Assembly (NCBI GenBank): GCA_016717705.1
Contig: JADKFD010000016.1
Coordinates: forward strand, 41,200 to 105,199
Direction of reading: 5' to 3'
From: Rhodanobacteraceae bacterium
GTDB lineage: Bacteria > Pseudomonadota > Gammaproteobacteria > Xanthomonadales > SZUA-5
Length of the DNA stretch: 64,000 bases
Below the pieces are notes generated by a model, which made no database searches, was not told where the DNA came from, and saw nothing but the letters and a program-made list of their open reading frames with translations. Shown in pieces: positions 1 through 10,811 of this stretch. Made by a program: the position numbers and the translations under genes. The first letter of the stretch is position 1. Every line of letters starts with the position of its first letter.

Positions 1-3000
1 CCAGCGCCGACTCGATCAGGTCGCGGCGCAAGGCGTCGATGCTCGCGACCACGCCATAAGCCATCTGCGCGTCCGACGAAAGTTTCAGATGCCGCATCCA
101 GTAACGCACTTGATCGTCGACCTGGATCAGCACCAACCGGCGCACGCCGCGCGGATGGGCTTGAGCGGCCTCGGCCGCATCGGCATAGGCGCGCAGACCC
201 GCATGGGTTCCCTGGTCGTACAGCGCCGGAAACGCGCGTGCGCCGCCCTCGGCACGCACATCCAGCGGGATCTCATCGAGCGGCCAGTCGGACAGCTGTT
301 CGCGCTGGAAATCCGCATCCACGCGCGCAGCAAACGCCGCTCGCGCCGCTTCGGCAAAGCGCGTCTTGAGCCCAGCAAGCTCGCGGCCCTCGGCCAGCGG
401 CTGGCCATTGGCATCGACCACCTTGAGGTTGAAACTCAAGTAGGCCGGCAGCGTCGATGCATCGAAATCCGCCTCGCGGATATCGACACCGGCCACGCGA
501 CTGAGGAACACCGCCAGCGCGCTCGCGAAGGGCTGAGCGCGCGGTGTCGCCGCCTCGATGAAGGCGCGCGCGAAATCTGGTGCCGGCACCACATGCCGAC
601 GCAAGGTCTTGGGCAGGCTCTTGATCAGCAGCGCAGCCTTTTCCTCGCGCAGGCCCGGGACCAGCCAGTCAATTTCCGCGTCGCTCAAGGCCAGCAGCAC
701 CGACAACGGTACCGTGGCGGTCACGCCATCGCGCGCACCCTGCGGGTCGAAGTGGTACTGCAGCAGCAGCCGCGCGCCCTGCACTTCCAGCGCATCGGGA
801 AACTCGAAGCGCTCGTCGCCGCGCGCACTCGGGATGACCAGATCGTCGAGCGTCAACTTGAGCGCGTCGCGCTCAGCCGACGGCGCGTGCTTGAGCCAGC
901 GGTCCAGCGCGTGCGAGTCGAGGATGTCCTTCGGGCAGCGCGCGTCGAACCATTCCGCCAGTTGTTCCTCGTCGCGCATCAGTCCGCGCCGACGCAGCTT
1001 CTCTTCCTTGGCATGCGCCTGCTCGCGCATCGCCGCGTTGTGCGCCAGCAGCGCATGCCGCGCCGGGCCTTCGCCGCGCACCAGTTGATGCCGCAGGAAC
1101 AACTGGCGCGCGGCGAGCGGATCGACCGGCCCATAGGAAATCCGTCGACGCTGCACGATCGGCAGACCGTACAGGCTGACATCCTCGAAACCGACCGCGC
1201 GCCCACCCTTGGCATCCCAGCTCGGCTCGTAGAACTGGCGCGTGGTCAGGTGCGCTGCCGCCGGCTCGATCCACGCCGGATCGATGCGCGCGACATTCAG
1301 CGCGTACAGTTTTTCGGTCTCCAGCAGCGTCGCCGACAAGATCCAGTTCGGCCCGACCTTGAACTGCCCCGACCCCGGAAAGATCTGCAGCGCCCGACCG
1401 CGCGGCCCGCGGTACTTCACCTTGTCGTCCTTGCGCGCCACCTGGGTGATGAAGGCGGTCAGCAGGGCGCGGTGCAGGAATTCGTAGGCGCGCGGGTCGG
1501 TGAGGGCGGTTTCCGGGGCTGCGCCCGAAGAGTGATTTGGTCCGGCAAAGGACGGACCCCGGACGCTCAAAGGAACAGCACCGCCATCCGGGGATGAGCT
1601 GAGCTTTGCTGCCACCTTGCGTGCCCTGTCCGGAGTCCGCGCTCTTTCTTCCGGTCCCGGGCCCGAGCCGGTCCCAATTGGGCTCCTTCCGGCAGTCCTG
1701 GGTCCTGTCCGGAGTTCCCGAGTCCCGCGCTGGCCCTGCTCCCACCCCCGCTCCCGCACAATCAACAACAGCTGCCGATGCAGCTCGCGCCATTCGCGCA
1801 TGCGCAGGTAGGAGAGGAAATGCGCGCGGCACCAGTCGCGCAACTGGCTCTGGGTGCGCTCTTCGTGTTCGTGGTTGTAGGCCTGCCACAGCTGCACCAG
1901 GGTCAGGAAATCGCTCTTTTCGTGGACGAACACCTGGTGCGCGGCGTCCGCCAGCCCACGCACTTCCGGCGGGCGTTCGCGCGGGTCCTGGATCGACAGG
2001 CCGGAGGCGATGATCAGCGCCTCATCGAGCACGCGCGCGTCGCGGGCGGCGACCAGCGCGCGCGCCAGGCGCACGTCGATCGGCAGCTTGGCCATGTCGC
2101 GACCGATCTGGGTCAGCTTCTTGCCGTCGTCGATCGCGCCGACTTCGCGCAGCAGCAGGAAACCGTCCTGCAGCGCGCGATCGCTGGGCGGATCGAGAAA
2201 GGGAAAACTCGCCGGATCGCCAAGATCCAGATCGAGCATGCGCAGGATCACACCGGCGAACGAAGAGCGCAGCAGCTCGGGATCGGTGTAGGCCGGTCGC
2301 CGCTGGAAATCGGCTTCGTCGTACAAGCGCACGGCAATGCCGGCGGACAGCCGTCCGCAGCGACCGGCGCGCTGGTTGGCCGAGGCCTGCGAGATCGGTT
2401 CGATCTGCAGCCGTTGCACCTTGGCGCGCTGGCTGTAGCGGTTGACGCGCGCAATGCCGCTGTCGATGACGAAGCGGATGCGCGGCACCGTGATCGAGGT
2501 TTCGGCGACATTGGTCGCCAGCACGATGCGCCGCTGGGCGCCGGGCCGGAATACCGCGTCCTGCGCGGCCGCGCTCAGCCGTGCATACAGCGGCAGCACT
2601 TCGGTGTGCGCGTAGCGACGCTGCTCCAGCGCCTTGTGCGCGTCGCGGATCTCGCGCTCGCCGGGCAGGAACACCAGGATGTCGCCGCGCGGATCTTCGC
2701 GACTCAGTTCGTCGGCCGCCGCGGCAATCGAACGGTACAGCCCGTCGTCGCCACGCTCCTCGCGATCGCCCTCGATCGGCCGCCAGCGCATCTCCACCGG
2801 GTAGCCGCGGCCCTCCACCGAGATCACCGGCGCGTTGCCGAAATGGCGCGCGAAGCGCTCGGTGTCGATGGTCGCCGAGGTGATGATCACCTTCAGGTCC
2901 GGGCGCTTGGGCAGCAGCCGCTTGAGGTAGCCGAGCAGGAAGTCGATGTTGAGGCTGCGCTCGTGCGCCTCGTCGATGATCAGCGTGTCGTAGCGGCGCA

Positions 3001-3556
3001 GCATCCGATCGGACTGGGTTTCGGCCAGCAGGATGCCGTCGGTCATGAACTTGACCAGCGTGTCCTCGCCGATCTGGTCCTGGAAACGCACCGCAAATCC
3101 GACAAGACTGCCCAGCGGCGACTTCAGCTCCTCGGCCACACGTCGCGAGATGCTCTTCGCCGCAATCCGGCGCGGCTGCGTGCAGCCGATCAGCCCGGTC
3201 AGTCCCCGCCCGGCGGCCAGGCACAGTTTCGGCAACTGCGTGGTCTTGCCGGAGCCGGTCTCGCCGGCCACCACCACGACCTGATGCGCCCGAATCGCTG
3301 CCGTGATCTCCTCGGCCTTGGCCGCGATCGGCAGTTCTTCCGGCACGCTGATCATTGGCACCCGGGCGCGCCGCGCATCGCCCTTCGCTGCCGAGGCCTC
3401 GATCTGCTGGCCAAGTTTGGCGAGGCGCGCATCCGCATCCGCCGCATCCGCGCGCCAGCGATCGAGATCACCACGCAGGCGCGGAAAATCCGCGGCCATC
3501 GCCTGGTTCAGGCGGCGGCGGAGGTTTTTCAGTCTGTCGGTTGGATTCTCGGGCAC
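1..3556 (-). CDS. hrpA: ATP-dependent RNA helicase HrpA (3' end outside window)
   Basis: DEAH-box RNA helicase related to E. coli HrpA, which resolves stalled or collided ribosomes. The frame is open from 3556 to the window edge (1185 codons). It shows Walker A (GETGSGKTT), DEAH (IIDEAHERS), motif III (ITSATID), motif VI (QRAGRCGR) and then the long C-terminal HrpA region ending in DUF3418-like sequence. I chose GTG at 3556 because an in-frame TAG lies just upstream and the next ATG is about 18 codons in; no clear ribosome binding site is visible. About 75-80 residues of low-complexity sequence at 1521-1758 have no counterpart in E. coli HrpA and are described separately. The reading phase is the same on both sides of that insert. 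Confidence 0.93.
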   Translation of the reverse strand, partial: MPENPTDRLKNLRRRLNQAMAADFPRLRGDLDRWRADAADADARLAKLGQQIEASAAKGDARRARVPMISVPEELPIAAKAEEITAAIRAHQVVVVAGETGSGKTTQLPKLCLAAGRGLTGLIGCTQPRRIAAKSISRRVAEELKSPLGSLVGFAVRFQDQIGEDTLVKFMTDGILLAETQSDRMLRRYDTLIIDEAHERSLNIDFLLGYLKRLLPKRPDLKVIITSATIDTERFARHFGNAPVISVEGRGYPVEMRWRPIEGDREERGDDGLYRSIAAAADELSREDPRGDILVFLPGEREIRDAHKALEQRRYAHTEVLPLYARLSAAAQDAVFRPGAQRRIVLATNVAETSITVPRIRFVIDSGIARVNRYSQRAKVQRLQIEPISQASANQRAGRCGRLSAGIAVRLYDEADFQRRPAYTDPELLRSSFAGVILRMLDLDLGDPASFPFLDPPSDRALQDGFLLLREVGAIDDGKKLTQIGRDMAKLPIDVRLARALVAARDARVLDEALIIASGLSIQDPRERPPEVRGLADAAHQVFVHEKSDFLTLVQLWQAYNHEHEERTQSQLRDWCRAHFLSYLRMREWRELHRQLLLIVRERGWEQGQRGTRELRTGPRTAGRSPIGTGSGPGPEERARTPDRARKVAAKLSSSPDGGAVPLSVRGPSFAGPNHSSGAAPETALTDPRAYEFLHRALLTAFITQVARKDDKVKYRGPRGRALQIFPGSGQFKVGPNWILSATLLETEKLYALNVARIDPAWIEPAAAHLTTRQFYEPSWDAKGGRAVGFEDVSLYGLPIVQRRRISYGPVDPLAARQLFLRHQLVRGEGPARHALLAHNAAMREQAHAKEEKLRRRGLMRDEEQLAEWFDARCPKDILDSHALDRWLKHAPSAERDALKLTLDDLVIPSARGDERFEFPDALEVQGARLLLQYHFDPQGARDGVTATVPLSVLLALSDAEIDWLVPGLREEKAALLIKSLPKTLRRHVVPAPDFARAFIEAATPRAQPFASALAVFLSRVAGVDIREADFDASTLPAYLSFNLKVVDANGQPLAEGRELAGLKTRFAEAARAAFAARVDADFQREQLSDWPLDEIPLDVRAEGGARAFPALYDQGTHAGLRAYADAAEAAQAHPRGVRRLVLIQVDDQVRYWMRHLKLSSDAQMAYGVVASIDALRRDLIESAL
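1521..1758 (-). repeat. In-frame repeat-like insertion inside hrpA
   Basis: Between the helicase core and the C-terminal region of HrpA, about 240 bp encode an R/G/P/S-rich stretch with no stop codon. The DNA is built of short related pieces. CCTGTCCGGAGT occurs twice (near 1626 and 1707), and GTCCGG...CCGGAC and GGTCCC-type inverted words are frequent. The conserved HrpA sequence resumes in phase on both sides. It looks like an intergenic-type repeat tolerated within the coding frame. The boundaries are estimated by comparison with remembered E. coli HrpA sequence. Confidence 0.7.
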
Positions 3557-3582
3557 AGTTTGTGAGTTCGGCTAAGTGCATT

Positions 3583-3890
3583 TGTCCGCAAAGGACGCAA
3601 AGAACGCAAAGGAGAGCGGTTAAATCAAGGAACGCGGCTCGGTCGGTTTGTATGAGCTCTGGTCGCCCTTGTCGATGCACTTACTCGCGCATTGAACCGG
3701 GTTCGTAGGTCACGTTGCCCGCGTTGCGGGCTACGTGACAGGTATTCCGATGTCACGTAGGTCTGCGGCCAACGTGACCTACTTTCAAAGAGCTGCGGTG
3801 TGTTCAGAAGAGCTAACCCTCACAGACTCACCCTTCATCCCTGCTTTCCTTTGCGTCCTTTGCGTTCTTTGCGGACAAGAAATCTCCTGT
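3583..3890. repeat. Composite inverted-repeat element between hrpA and the 3.8 kb gene
   Basis: Two copies of a GCAAAGGACGCAAAGAACGC-type repeat face each other, at 3585-3615 on the plus strand and 3848-3880 on the minus strand. Between them lies a second repeat with complementary GTAGGTCACGTT / AACGTGACCTAC ends (3705-3781) that contains an inner hairpin, GTCACGT..CCCGC / GCGGG..ACGTGAC. The CTTTGCG-word repeat is common between genes in many bacterial genomes. Here one copy is read as the last residues of the neighbouring coding sequence. Confidence 0.75.
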
Positions 3891-5026
3891 CCTCGTTCAA
3901 TGGCGGACCGCCTCGTCGGCACCGCCAGATCCAGCCCATCCGCGCTCAACACCACCCGCTCCAGCCGCTCGATGGTCCACCCGCGCTCGGCCGCTTCCTT
4001 GCGAAAGCGCCCAATCGCTCCTGCCGACAACGGATAGCGATGCTCAATGATGCCGCCCAAGACATCGACCAAAGTGAACGCCAGCGCACCCAGGCCCGGC
4101 GCCTCGTGCAGCAAGGCGCGTACCGGCGTACCGTCGGCCACGCTCTCGATGACGAAATCGTCGCTCTGCCGCGAGCACGCGTGCTCGGTTTCGACCTGCG
4201 GTAGGCGCACGCGAACAGCAATGCCGTGGGCGGCGAGCAGGCCTTGCAACTGGCGGAATTCGTGGAGTTTTTCGACGTAGGACTGCAACCGGGTATCGGA
4301 ATCAGCGTCGAGCTTGCGCGCATGCAGCGAGTAGGGTTCAAACGCCAGCCAGACGGCGTCGTCATCGAGTTTCAACGACTGTCCCAGCGGGCTGATGACT
4401 TCGATCTCGCGCGGCGGCTTCCCGTACAACAACTCCTCGATCAGCTGCCAGGCGCAGCCGAAACCGACGTGCTCCAGTTGCGCCGCCATCATCGCCGACA
4501 AGTCCATCAGGGACATCAGGCGCACGTGTTCGAAGGCCACGCCAAGATCGCGATGCAGCTCGTAAACCACCGCAGCGTCGGCCAGCCCCTGATCGTAAAG
4601 TGCGCTTTCCAGTAGCTCGCTGGCGGCGACGATGGCCTCGGCGCCACCCGTGATCGCAATCGGAATGATGTAGAGCGTGCCGCCGCCGATCGCGGGTTCT
4701 GGCTCCAGCAGAGCCGTCGGCATGCGTCCGTCCAGTTCGCACAAGGTCAGGCATTGGCCGGCATCGACGCCATGGCGTTGCCCGGCAACGAACAGATTCG
4801 ACAATTCCTGGTACAGCGGAAATCCACGCCGGAGCAGTTGCGCCGGATCGTAGAGCGCTGCCGACCAGACGAAACCGTAGTCGTGCTCAGGCGGCAGGAA
4901 GCGCGCCAACTGCGCGCCCATCGCCGCGTTCAGGCCTTCGGCCGTCGCGCGCGTCAGCATCTGCCGCTGCGGCAGCGCGCCAGCGACCGGCTCCAGCGCC
5001 AGCACACCCATCCACATCGTCGCCAT
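3785..5026 (-). CDS. Conserved hypothetical protein with repeat-encoded C-terminus
   Basis: A 413-residue protein I do not recognise. It has no signal peptide or obvious membrane segment, is rich in acidic and aliphatic residues, and is probably cytoplasmic. I chose the ATG at 5026 (start MATMWMGVLALEP) because an upstream in-frame ATG at 5107 would add a low-complexity arginine/proline stretch; neither start has a strong ribosome binding site. The natural end is probably near the residues LDLAVPTRR. The last 30 or so residues, including CPQRTQRTQRK, are a translation of the intergenic repeat described at 3583-3890, so the original stop seems to have been lost. It lies upstream of hrpA on the same strand, separated only by the repeat. 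Confidence 0.7.
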   Translation of the reverse strand: MATMWMGVLALEPVAGALPQRQMLTRATAEGLNAAMGAQLARFLPPEHDYGFVWSAALYDPAQLLRRGFPLYQELSNLFVAGQRHGVDAGQCLTLCELDGRMPTALLEPEPAIGGGTLYIIPIAITGGAEAIVAASELLESALYDQGLADAAVVYELHRDLGVAFEHVRLMSLMDLSAMMAAQLEHVGFGCAWQLIEELLYGKPPREIEVISPLGQSLKLDDDAVWLAFEPYSLHARKLDADSDTRLQSYVEKLHEFRQLQGLLAAHGIAVRVRLPQVETEHACSRQSDDFVIESVADGTPVRALLHEAPGLGALAFTLVDVLGGIIEHRYPLSAGAIGRFRKEAAERGWTIERLERVVLSADGLDLAVPTRRSAIERGQEISCPQRTQRTQRKAGMKGESVRVSSSEHTAAL

Positions 5027-6453
5027 CGTCGATCCGGCAAATCCCACAGGGGCGCGCACGATAGCGCAGGGTGGTGGTGCGTGGCGTCTGTGCGGGAGCG
5101 GAGGCACGGGGCCGGGGGGGCGGGGTCAACGTGCTCGGCGCGCGGACCGTCGCCTCTGCCCTCATGCCCTCGTGCCCTCCTCGCCTCCCCCCGCTAAACT
5201 GACGCCCCGCCGCCGAGCCGCCGCCATGTCCGACCGCCGTCCACTGGCCGCGATACTCGGCGGCCTGCGCCTGCCGTTCTGTCGCCAGAACACTGCGTAC
5301 ACCGATCTTGGCAATCTGGCGCTGGGCACCGAGGTGGTCAGTCGGCTGGTCGATCGCTTTGGTCTCAAGGGCATGGAGCTGGGCGAACTGGCCTTCGGAG
5401 CCGTGCTCAAGCATTCGCGCGACTGGAACATCGCGCGCGAAATTGCGCTCGGATCGGGCCTGGCCAACACCACGCCCGGCCTGACGCTGCAGCGCGCCTG
5501 CGGCACCGGGTTCGAATCGGCGATCGTCATCGCCAACAAGATCGCGTTGGGGCAGATCCGCGTCGGCATCGGCGGCGGCAGCGACAGTGCCAGCGAAGTA
5601 CCGCTGGTGCTCAATCAGTCGCTCAACGCGCGCTTCCTGGCCGCGGCCCGCGCGAAGTCACTGGGCGAACGCATGCGTGCGTTCAAGGGCTTTCGGCTGC
5701 GCGAATTGAAGCCGGTGGCGCCGGCCATCGGCGAGCCGCGCACCGGCAAGAGCATGGGCGAGCACTGCGAGATGATGGCCAAGACCTGGGGCATCAGTCG
5801 CAAGGATCAGGACCAGTTCGCCTGCGATAGCCATCACAAAGCGCACATTGCCTATGAGCGCGGCTTCTACGATGACCTGGTCTCGCCGTTCCGCAGCGTC
5901 AAGCGCGACAACGTGCTGCGTCCCGACACGACGATGGACAAGCTGGCCACACTGAAACCGGCCTTCGATCGCAAGTCTGGCCTCGGCACGCTGACCGCCG
6001 GCAATTCGACACCGCTGACCGATGGCGCCAGCGCGCTGCTGCTGGCGGCGCCCGATTGGGCGCGCGCCGAAGGCCACGAAATCGTCGCCGAACTGGTCGA
6101 CGCCGAGGTCTCGGCGGTCGACTTCATCGGCGGCGAAGGCCTGTTGATGGCGCCGACGCTGGCGGTGTCGCGCCTGCTGCAGCGCAACGGGTTGGGTTTT
6201 GCGGACTTCGATCTGTTCGAGATCCATGAGGCCTTCGCAGCGCAAGCGCTGTGTACGCTGGCGGCCTTCGAATCCGACGGCTATTGCCGCGAGCGCCTGT
6301 CCCTGCCCCAGGCCCTGGGCGCAATCGACCGCAGCAAGCTCAACATCGCCGGCGGCAGCCTGGCCATCGGCCATCCCTTCGCTGCCACCGGCGCGCGCAT
6401 GTTGGCCGGCGCAGCGAAACTGCTGAAGGAGATCGGCGGCGGTCGCGTGCTGA

Positions 6454-8127
<1,674 letters not shown>

Positions 8128-8153
8128 TGGATGCGTCCTCGTTGTTGTAAACG

Positions 8154-8242
8154 GACGGGCGCCCTTCGACATGAAGGCCAGACCTCATCGAGCGTGACCC
8201 CGCAGGAAACAGCACACCAGCGGGATTGCAGCGCCCCTCGAC
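8154..8242 (-). promoter_or_regulatory. SAH riboswitch in the ahcY leader
   Basis: Read on the minus strand, the leader contains TCGAGGGGCGCTGCAA, then a hairpin CCCGC...GCGGG (P2), then GGTCACGCTCGA closing P1 with TCGAG, and then AAGGGCGCCC able to pair with GGGCGC of the first segment as a pseudoknot. This is the order and the conserved core of the SAH aptamer known upstream of ahcY in beta- and gammaproteobacteria. The P2 loop is larger than in the crystallised Ralstonia example, and the spacer before the pseudoknot strand is longer. The pseudoknot ends about 26 bases before the ATG, close to the GAGGA at 8136-8140, so control could act on translation. A -10-like TAGAAT lies at 8291-8296. 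Confidence 0.85.
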
Positions 8243-8651
8243 AAGCGGATCGGCCAGCGGAGCTTTCGCTGCGCTGGCGCGAGGGGGCGGATTCTATCTC
8301 TTATTCGCGATGAAGCGATGAATGCGCCGCAGCGGGCCTTTAGCCGGGCTTAAGAAGTCCGACGAGCACCGCAGACGCCAACGTGGCGCGGCTCCGTCGC
8401 GCCCGGTGCAGGCCAGCGCCTGGGTGCAGTTCGCGCCGGCGGACGCCGCTCCTCGCAGAATCCCACCAGAGCGCCGGGCGCCTCGCGCATCACCACCTTC
8501 GCATGTCCGGGTTCATTCGACGCGAGGACCCGGCCTGTCACGGCGATCGGAGGCGACGGACCCTTGCATCGCGAACTGCAGATTTCGCACGACTCCCAGG
8601 TCGCGCACGTATGCTGAGCGCAATGCTGCCGCCAGCGAACTGGATACGGAC
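8243..8651. other. Divergent spacer between ahcY leader and DUF4345 gene
   Basis: About 400 bp of GC-rich DNA containing the ahcY promoter side and the leader of the next gene. Open frames here lack family-like sequence or a ribosome binding site. I see nothing else in it. Confidence 0.5.
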
Positions 8652-9035
8652 ATGATCGACAGCGATCTCGCCAGACAGGTGCTGCTCGGACTGACCGCCC
8701 TGGTGTTCGCCGCACTGGCCTTGCGCACCTGGTGGGTGCCGGACACGGTGGCGCGCGAATTGGGCTATGGCGTGTCGGATGCCAATGGCTACAGCGAACT
8801 GCACGCGATCTATGTCGGCTTGTGGCTGATGCATGCCGCCCTCGGCTTGTGGGCGGCGCTGCACGTCGATCAGGCCGTGTTGGGCGACATCCTGGCGCTG
8901 CTGCTACTGGGACAACCGCTCGGACGGCTGATCGCGGCACCCAGGTTCGGACTGCCGCGCGGGCCGTTGCTGGCTTTTTTCGCGTTGGAGGTGATTGGGG
9001 GCCTGGCACTGCTCGCGGTGCGCCCCGGTGATTGA
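8652..9035 (+). CDS. DUF4345-like four-helix membrane protein
   Basis: A 127-residue integral membrane protein with about four hydrophobic helices, roughly residues 8-25, 45-67, 73-91 and 103-122. The YSELHAIYVGLWLMHA segment resembles the conserved ELRA.YGG region of DUF4345 proteins, whose function is unknown. ATG at 8652 is preferred over upstream starts that add 110 low-complexity residues. It follows GGATACGGA, a weak ribosome binding site. It stands alone and converges on the TonB-family gene. The family assignment is by remembered motif only. Confidence 0.7.
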   Translation: MIDSDLARQVLLGLTALVFAALALRTWWVPDTVARELGYGVSDANGYSELHAIYVGLWLMHAALGLWAALHVDQAVLGDILALLLLGQPLGRLIAAPRFGLPRGPLLAFFALEVIGGLALLAVRPGD

Positions 9036-9085
9036 CAGGGTGTCTGCCGGGACACTGGGCTCTTGTACAGTTCATCGCGCGACGA

Positions 9086-9763
9086 TCAGTTCTGTATCCG
9101 GAACGTCACCGGCACACTGGCCCAGGCCGACCTTGGCGCACCATCGACGGTGTACGGCTGGAAGCGCCAACGCTTGAGGGCATTGATCGCTGCGCGCTCG
9201 AAATTGCGATTGCGGCTGCCGCCGATGACCTCGATGGTCTGCGGCATTCCGGACGCATCGACCAGCACGCGCAACAGCACATCGCCCTCGATGCCCTTGG
9301 CCAGTTCGCGGCGCGGATAGGCCGGCGGGGGCCCGCTCAACACCTTGAGCGTCAGCAGGATGCCCTGCCCGAGGCCCGGGTCAGTCGTCGATCCGGAATC
9401 GAACTCGCCCTGCGGCAGCACCGGCGTTTCGGTCGAGGTGTCCAGCACGATTTCGGTGGTCGTGGTCACCGGCGTTGACCGCGGTTGCGGCACCACCGTG
9501 GGCGGCGGCGCAACCACCTGCAGATTGACCGGGGGTGGCGGCACTGTGATCGGCGGCGGCGGCAGCGGTGGCGGCTCGGGCAGTCGAACCACTTCCATCG
9601 GTACGAAGACGTCGTCCGGCTTGGCGACCGACAGCGACATCGGTTCGCGCGGCAGCAACACCATGCCCAGAACCATCAGGTGCAGCAGCAAGACACCGGC
9701 AAACGCCAACACGCGCTTGCCGTCGATCGTCCAGCGAGGAATCTGTCGAACCGCGTAAACCAT
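9086..9763 (-). CDS. TonB-family energy transducer
   Basis: A 225-residue protein with TonB architecture: a short cytoplasmic N-terminus, one membrane anchor (about residues 17-37), a proline-rich periplasmic spacer (PPPLPPPPITVPPPPV, about 63-90) and a C-terminal TonB domain (AYPRRELAKGIEGDVLLRVLVD ... RWRFQPY). Such proteins transmit proton-motive force from ExbB/ExbD to outer-membrane receptors. No exbB, exbD or receptor gene is adjacent, so it may be an accessory TonB or a structural TonB-domain protein. ATG at 9763 places the membrane segment at the usual position. Confidence 0.85.
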   Translation of the reverse strand: MVYAVRQIPRWTIDGKRVLAFAGVLLLHLMVLGMVLLPREPMSLSVAKPDDVFVPMEVVRLPEPPPLPPPPITVPPPPVNLQVVAPPPTVVPQPRSTPVTTTTEIVLDTSTETPVLPQGEFDSGSTTDPGLGQGILLTLKVLSGPPPAYPRRELAKGIEGDVLLRVLVDASGMPQTIEVIGGSRNRNFERAAINALKRWRFQPYTVDGAPRSAWASVPVTFRIQN

Positions 9764-10008
9764 GGCCCACCCCTGCCTTCCGGCACTTGCCCGACAATGC
9801 GGGCGATGGAATCAAGGTACGGGTCGTGGCGTAAGGCGGCGATGAATGGGGCATCGGCAGCAACCGTGTCTCGTCCGCGCCCACGATCTTGGCTGTCGTT
9901 GGCCCGCAGCGACTACGTGACGATCTCTGCAGCCGCCGAGCCCTTACGGGCCAACGTCACCGACGTCATCTGCAGGCTTGGCTTGTCGCTGCTTTCCAGG
10001 AGTCACTG

Positions 10009-10677
10009 ATGAGCGCAGATCTGGACACACTGCTGGCCGCAATCACGACGCGGGACTCGGCTCAAGCGACCGCATTGCTCGATGCCGATGCGGCGCTGGC
10101 CAACGCACGCACGCCGCAGGGAGTCTCGCTGGTGCTGTGGGCGCTCTATCACGGAATGCCCGAAGTGGCTCTGGCGATTGCCGCACGCAAGACCTCGCTG
10201 GACATCTTCGAAGCCGCGGCGCTGGGACGCGTCGATTTGCTGCAGCAGTTGCTGGCTGCCGAGCCGCAGTCGGCAATGGCGCAAGCTGCCGATGGCTTCG
10301 GGGCGCTCGGACTGGCGGTGTTCTTCGGACATTTGCCGAGCGCCGCCGCGTTGCTCGCTGCCGGCGCCGACGCCGATCGCGCTGCCGACAATCCGATGCG
10401 CGTGGCGCCGATCCACTCGGCCTGCGCCAGGGCGGATGAAGCACTGGCGTGCCGCCTGGTGCACCTGCTGCTGGCCTTCGGCGCCGACCCGAACGCCCGG
10501 CAGCAGGCGGGGTGGACGCCGCTGCACGCCGCCGCGCATCGCAATCAGGCGCGCTTGATCGCCGTGTTGCTGTTGGGCGGCGCCGATCCATCGCTGCGCA
10601 ATGAGGCCGGCATGAGCGCAATCGATCTGGCGCGCAACGAGGGCAAAGCCGCGGCGCTGGCGGCGCTGGTCTTGTAG
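10009..10677 (+). CDS. Ankyrin-repeat protein
   Basis: A 222-residue soluble protein made of ankyrin-type repeats. The clearest are GWTPLHAAAHRNQARLIAVL (about residues 165-185) and AGMSAIDLARNEGK (about 198-211), each preceded by a GADP(S/N) turn. Earlier units are more divergent. Ankyrin repeats bind other proteins and no enzymatic domain is present. The start follows AGGAG at 9998-10002 and is preferred over an upstream in-frame start. A hairpin follows the gene. There is no signal peptide, so it is probably cytoplasmic. Partner unknown. Confidence 0.85.
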   Translation: MSADLDTLLAAITTRDSAQATALLDADAALANARTPQGVSLVLWALYHGMPEVALAIAARKTSLDIFEAAALGRVDLLQQLLAAEPQSAMAQAADGFGALGLAVFFGHLPSAAALLAAGADADRAADNPMRVAPIHSACARADEALACRLVHLLLAFGADPNARQQAGWTPLHAAAHRNQARLIAVLLLGGADPSLRNEAGMSAIDLARNEGKAAALAALVL

Positions 10678-10678
10678 C

Positions 10679-10701
10679 TTGGGCACCGCTCTTGTGCCCA
10701 A
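10679..10701 (+). terminator. Hairpin after the ankyrin gene
   Basis: TTGGGCAC and GTGCCCAA form a perfect 8-bp stem with a 7-base loop directly after the stop codon. No T-run follows, so it may be an mRNA-stabilising hairpin or a weak terminator. Confidence 0.5.
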
Positions 10702-10811
10702 CGGTCGCGCCGCCTGCCTTGGGCAGATGACGCGCTGCCCTACCTACGTTTGGCGCCCCTTTTTGACGGATCGCGCGGCAATAATCGACCACCCCGAATC
10801 CAGGTGCGCGC

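Noticed and set aside
89..3565. Two long plus-strand open frames (89-1597 and 1778-3565)
   Set aside because: Both are shadows of hrpA. The minus-strand frame has all helicase motifs in order.
3557..3784. A small gene in the repeat between hrpA and the 3.8 kb gene
   Set aside because: Short frames here (for example 3468-3680 minus) are translations of the CTTTGCG repeat and lack a ribosome binding site.
8322..8651. An N-terminal extension of the DUF4345 protein
   Set aside because: The extra 110 residues are low-complexity Arg/Pro/Ala-rich and precede a better-placed start at 8652.
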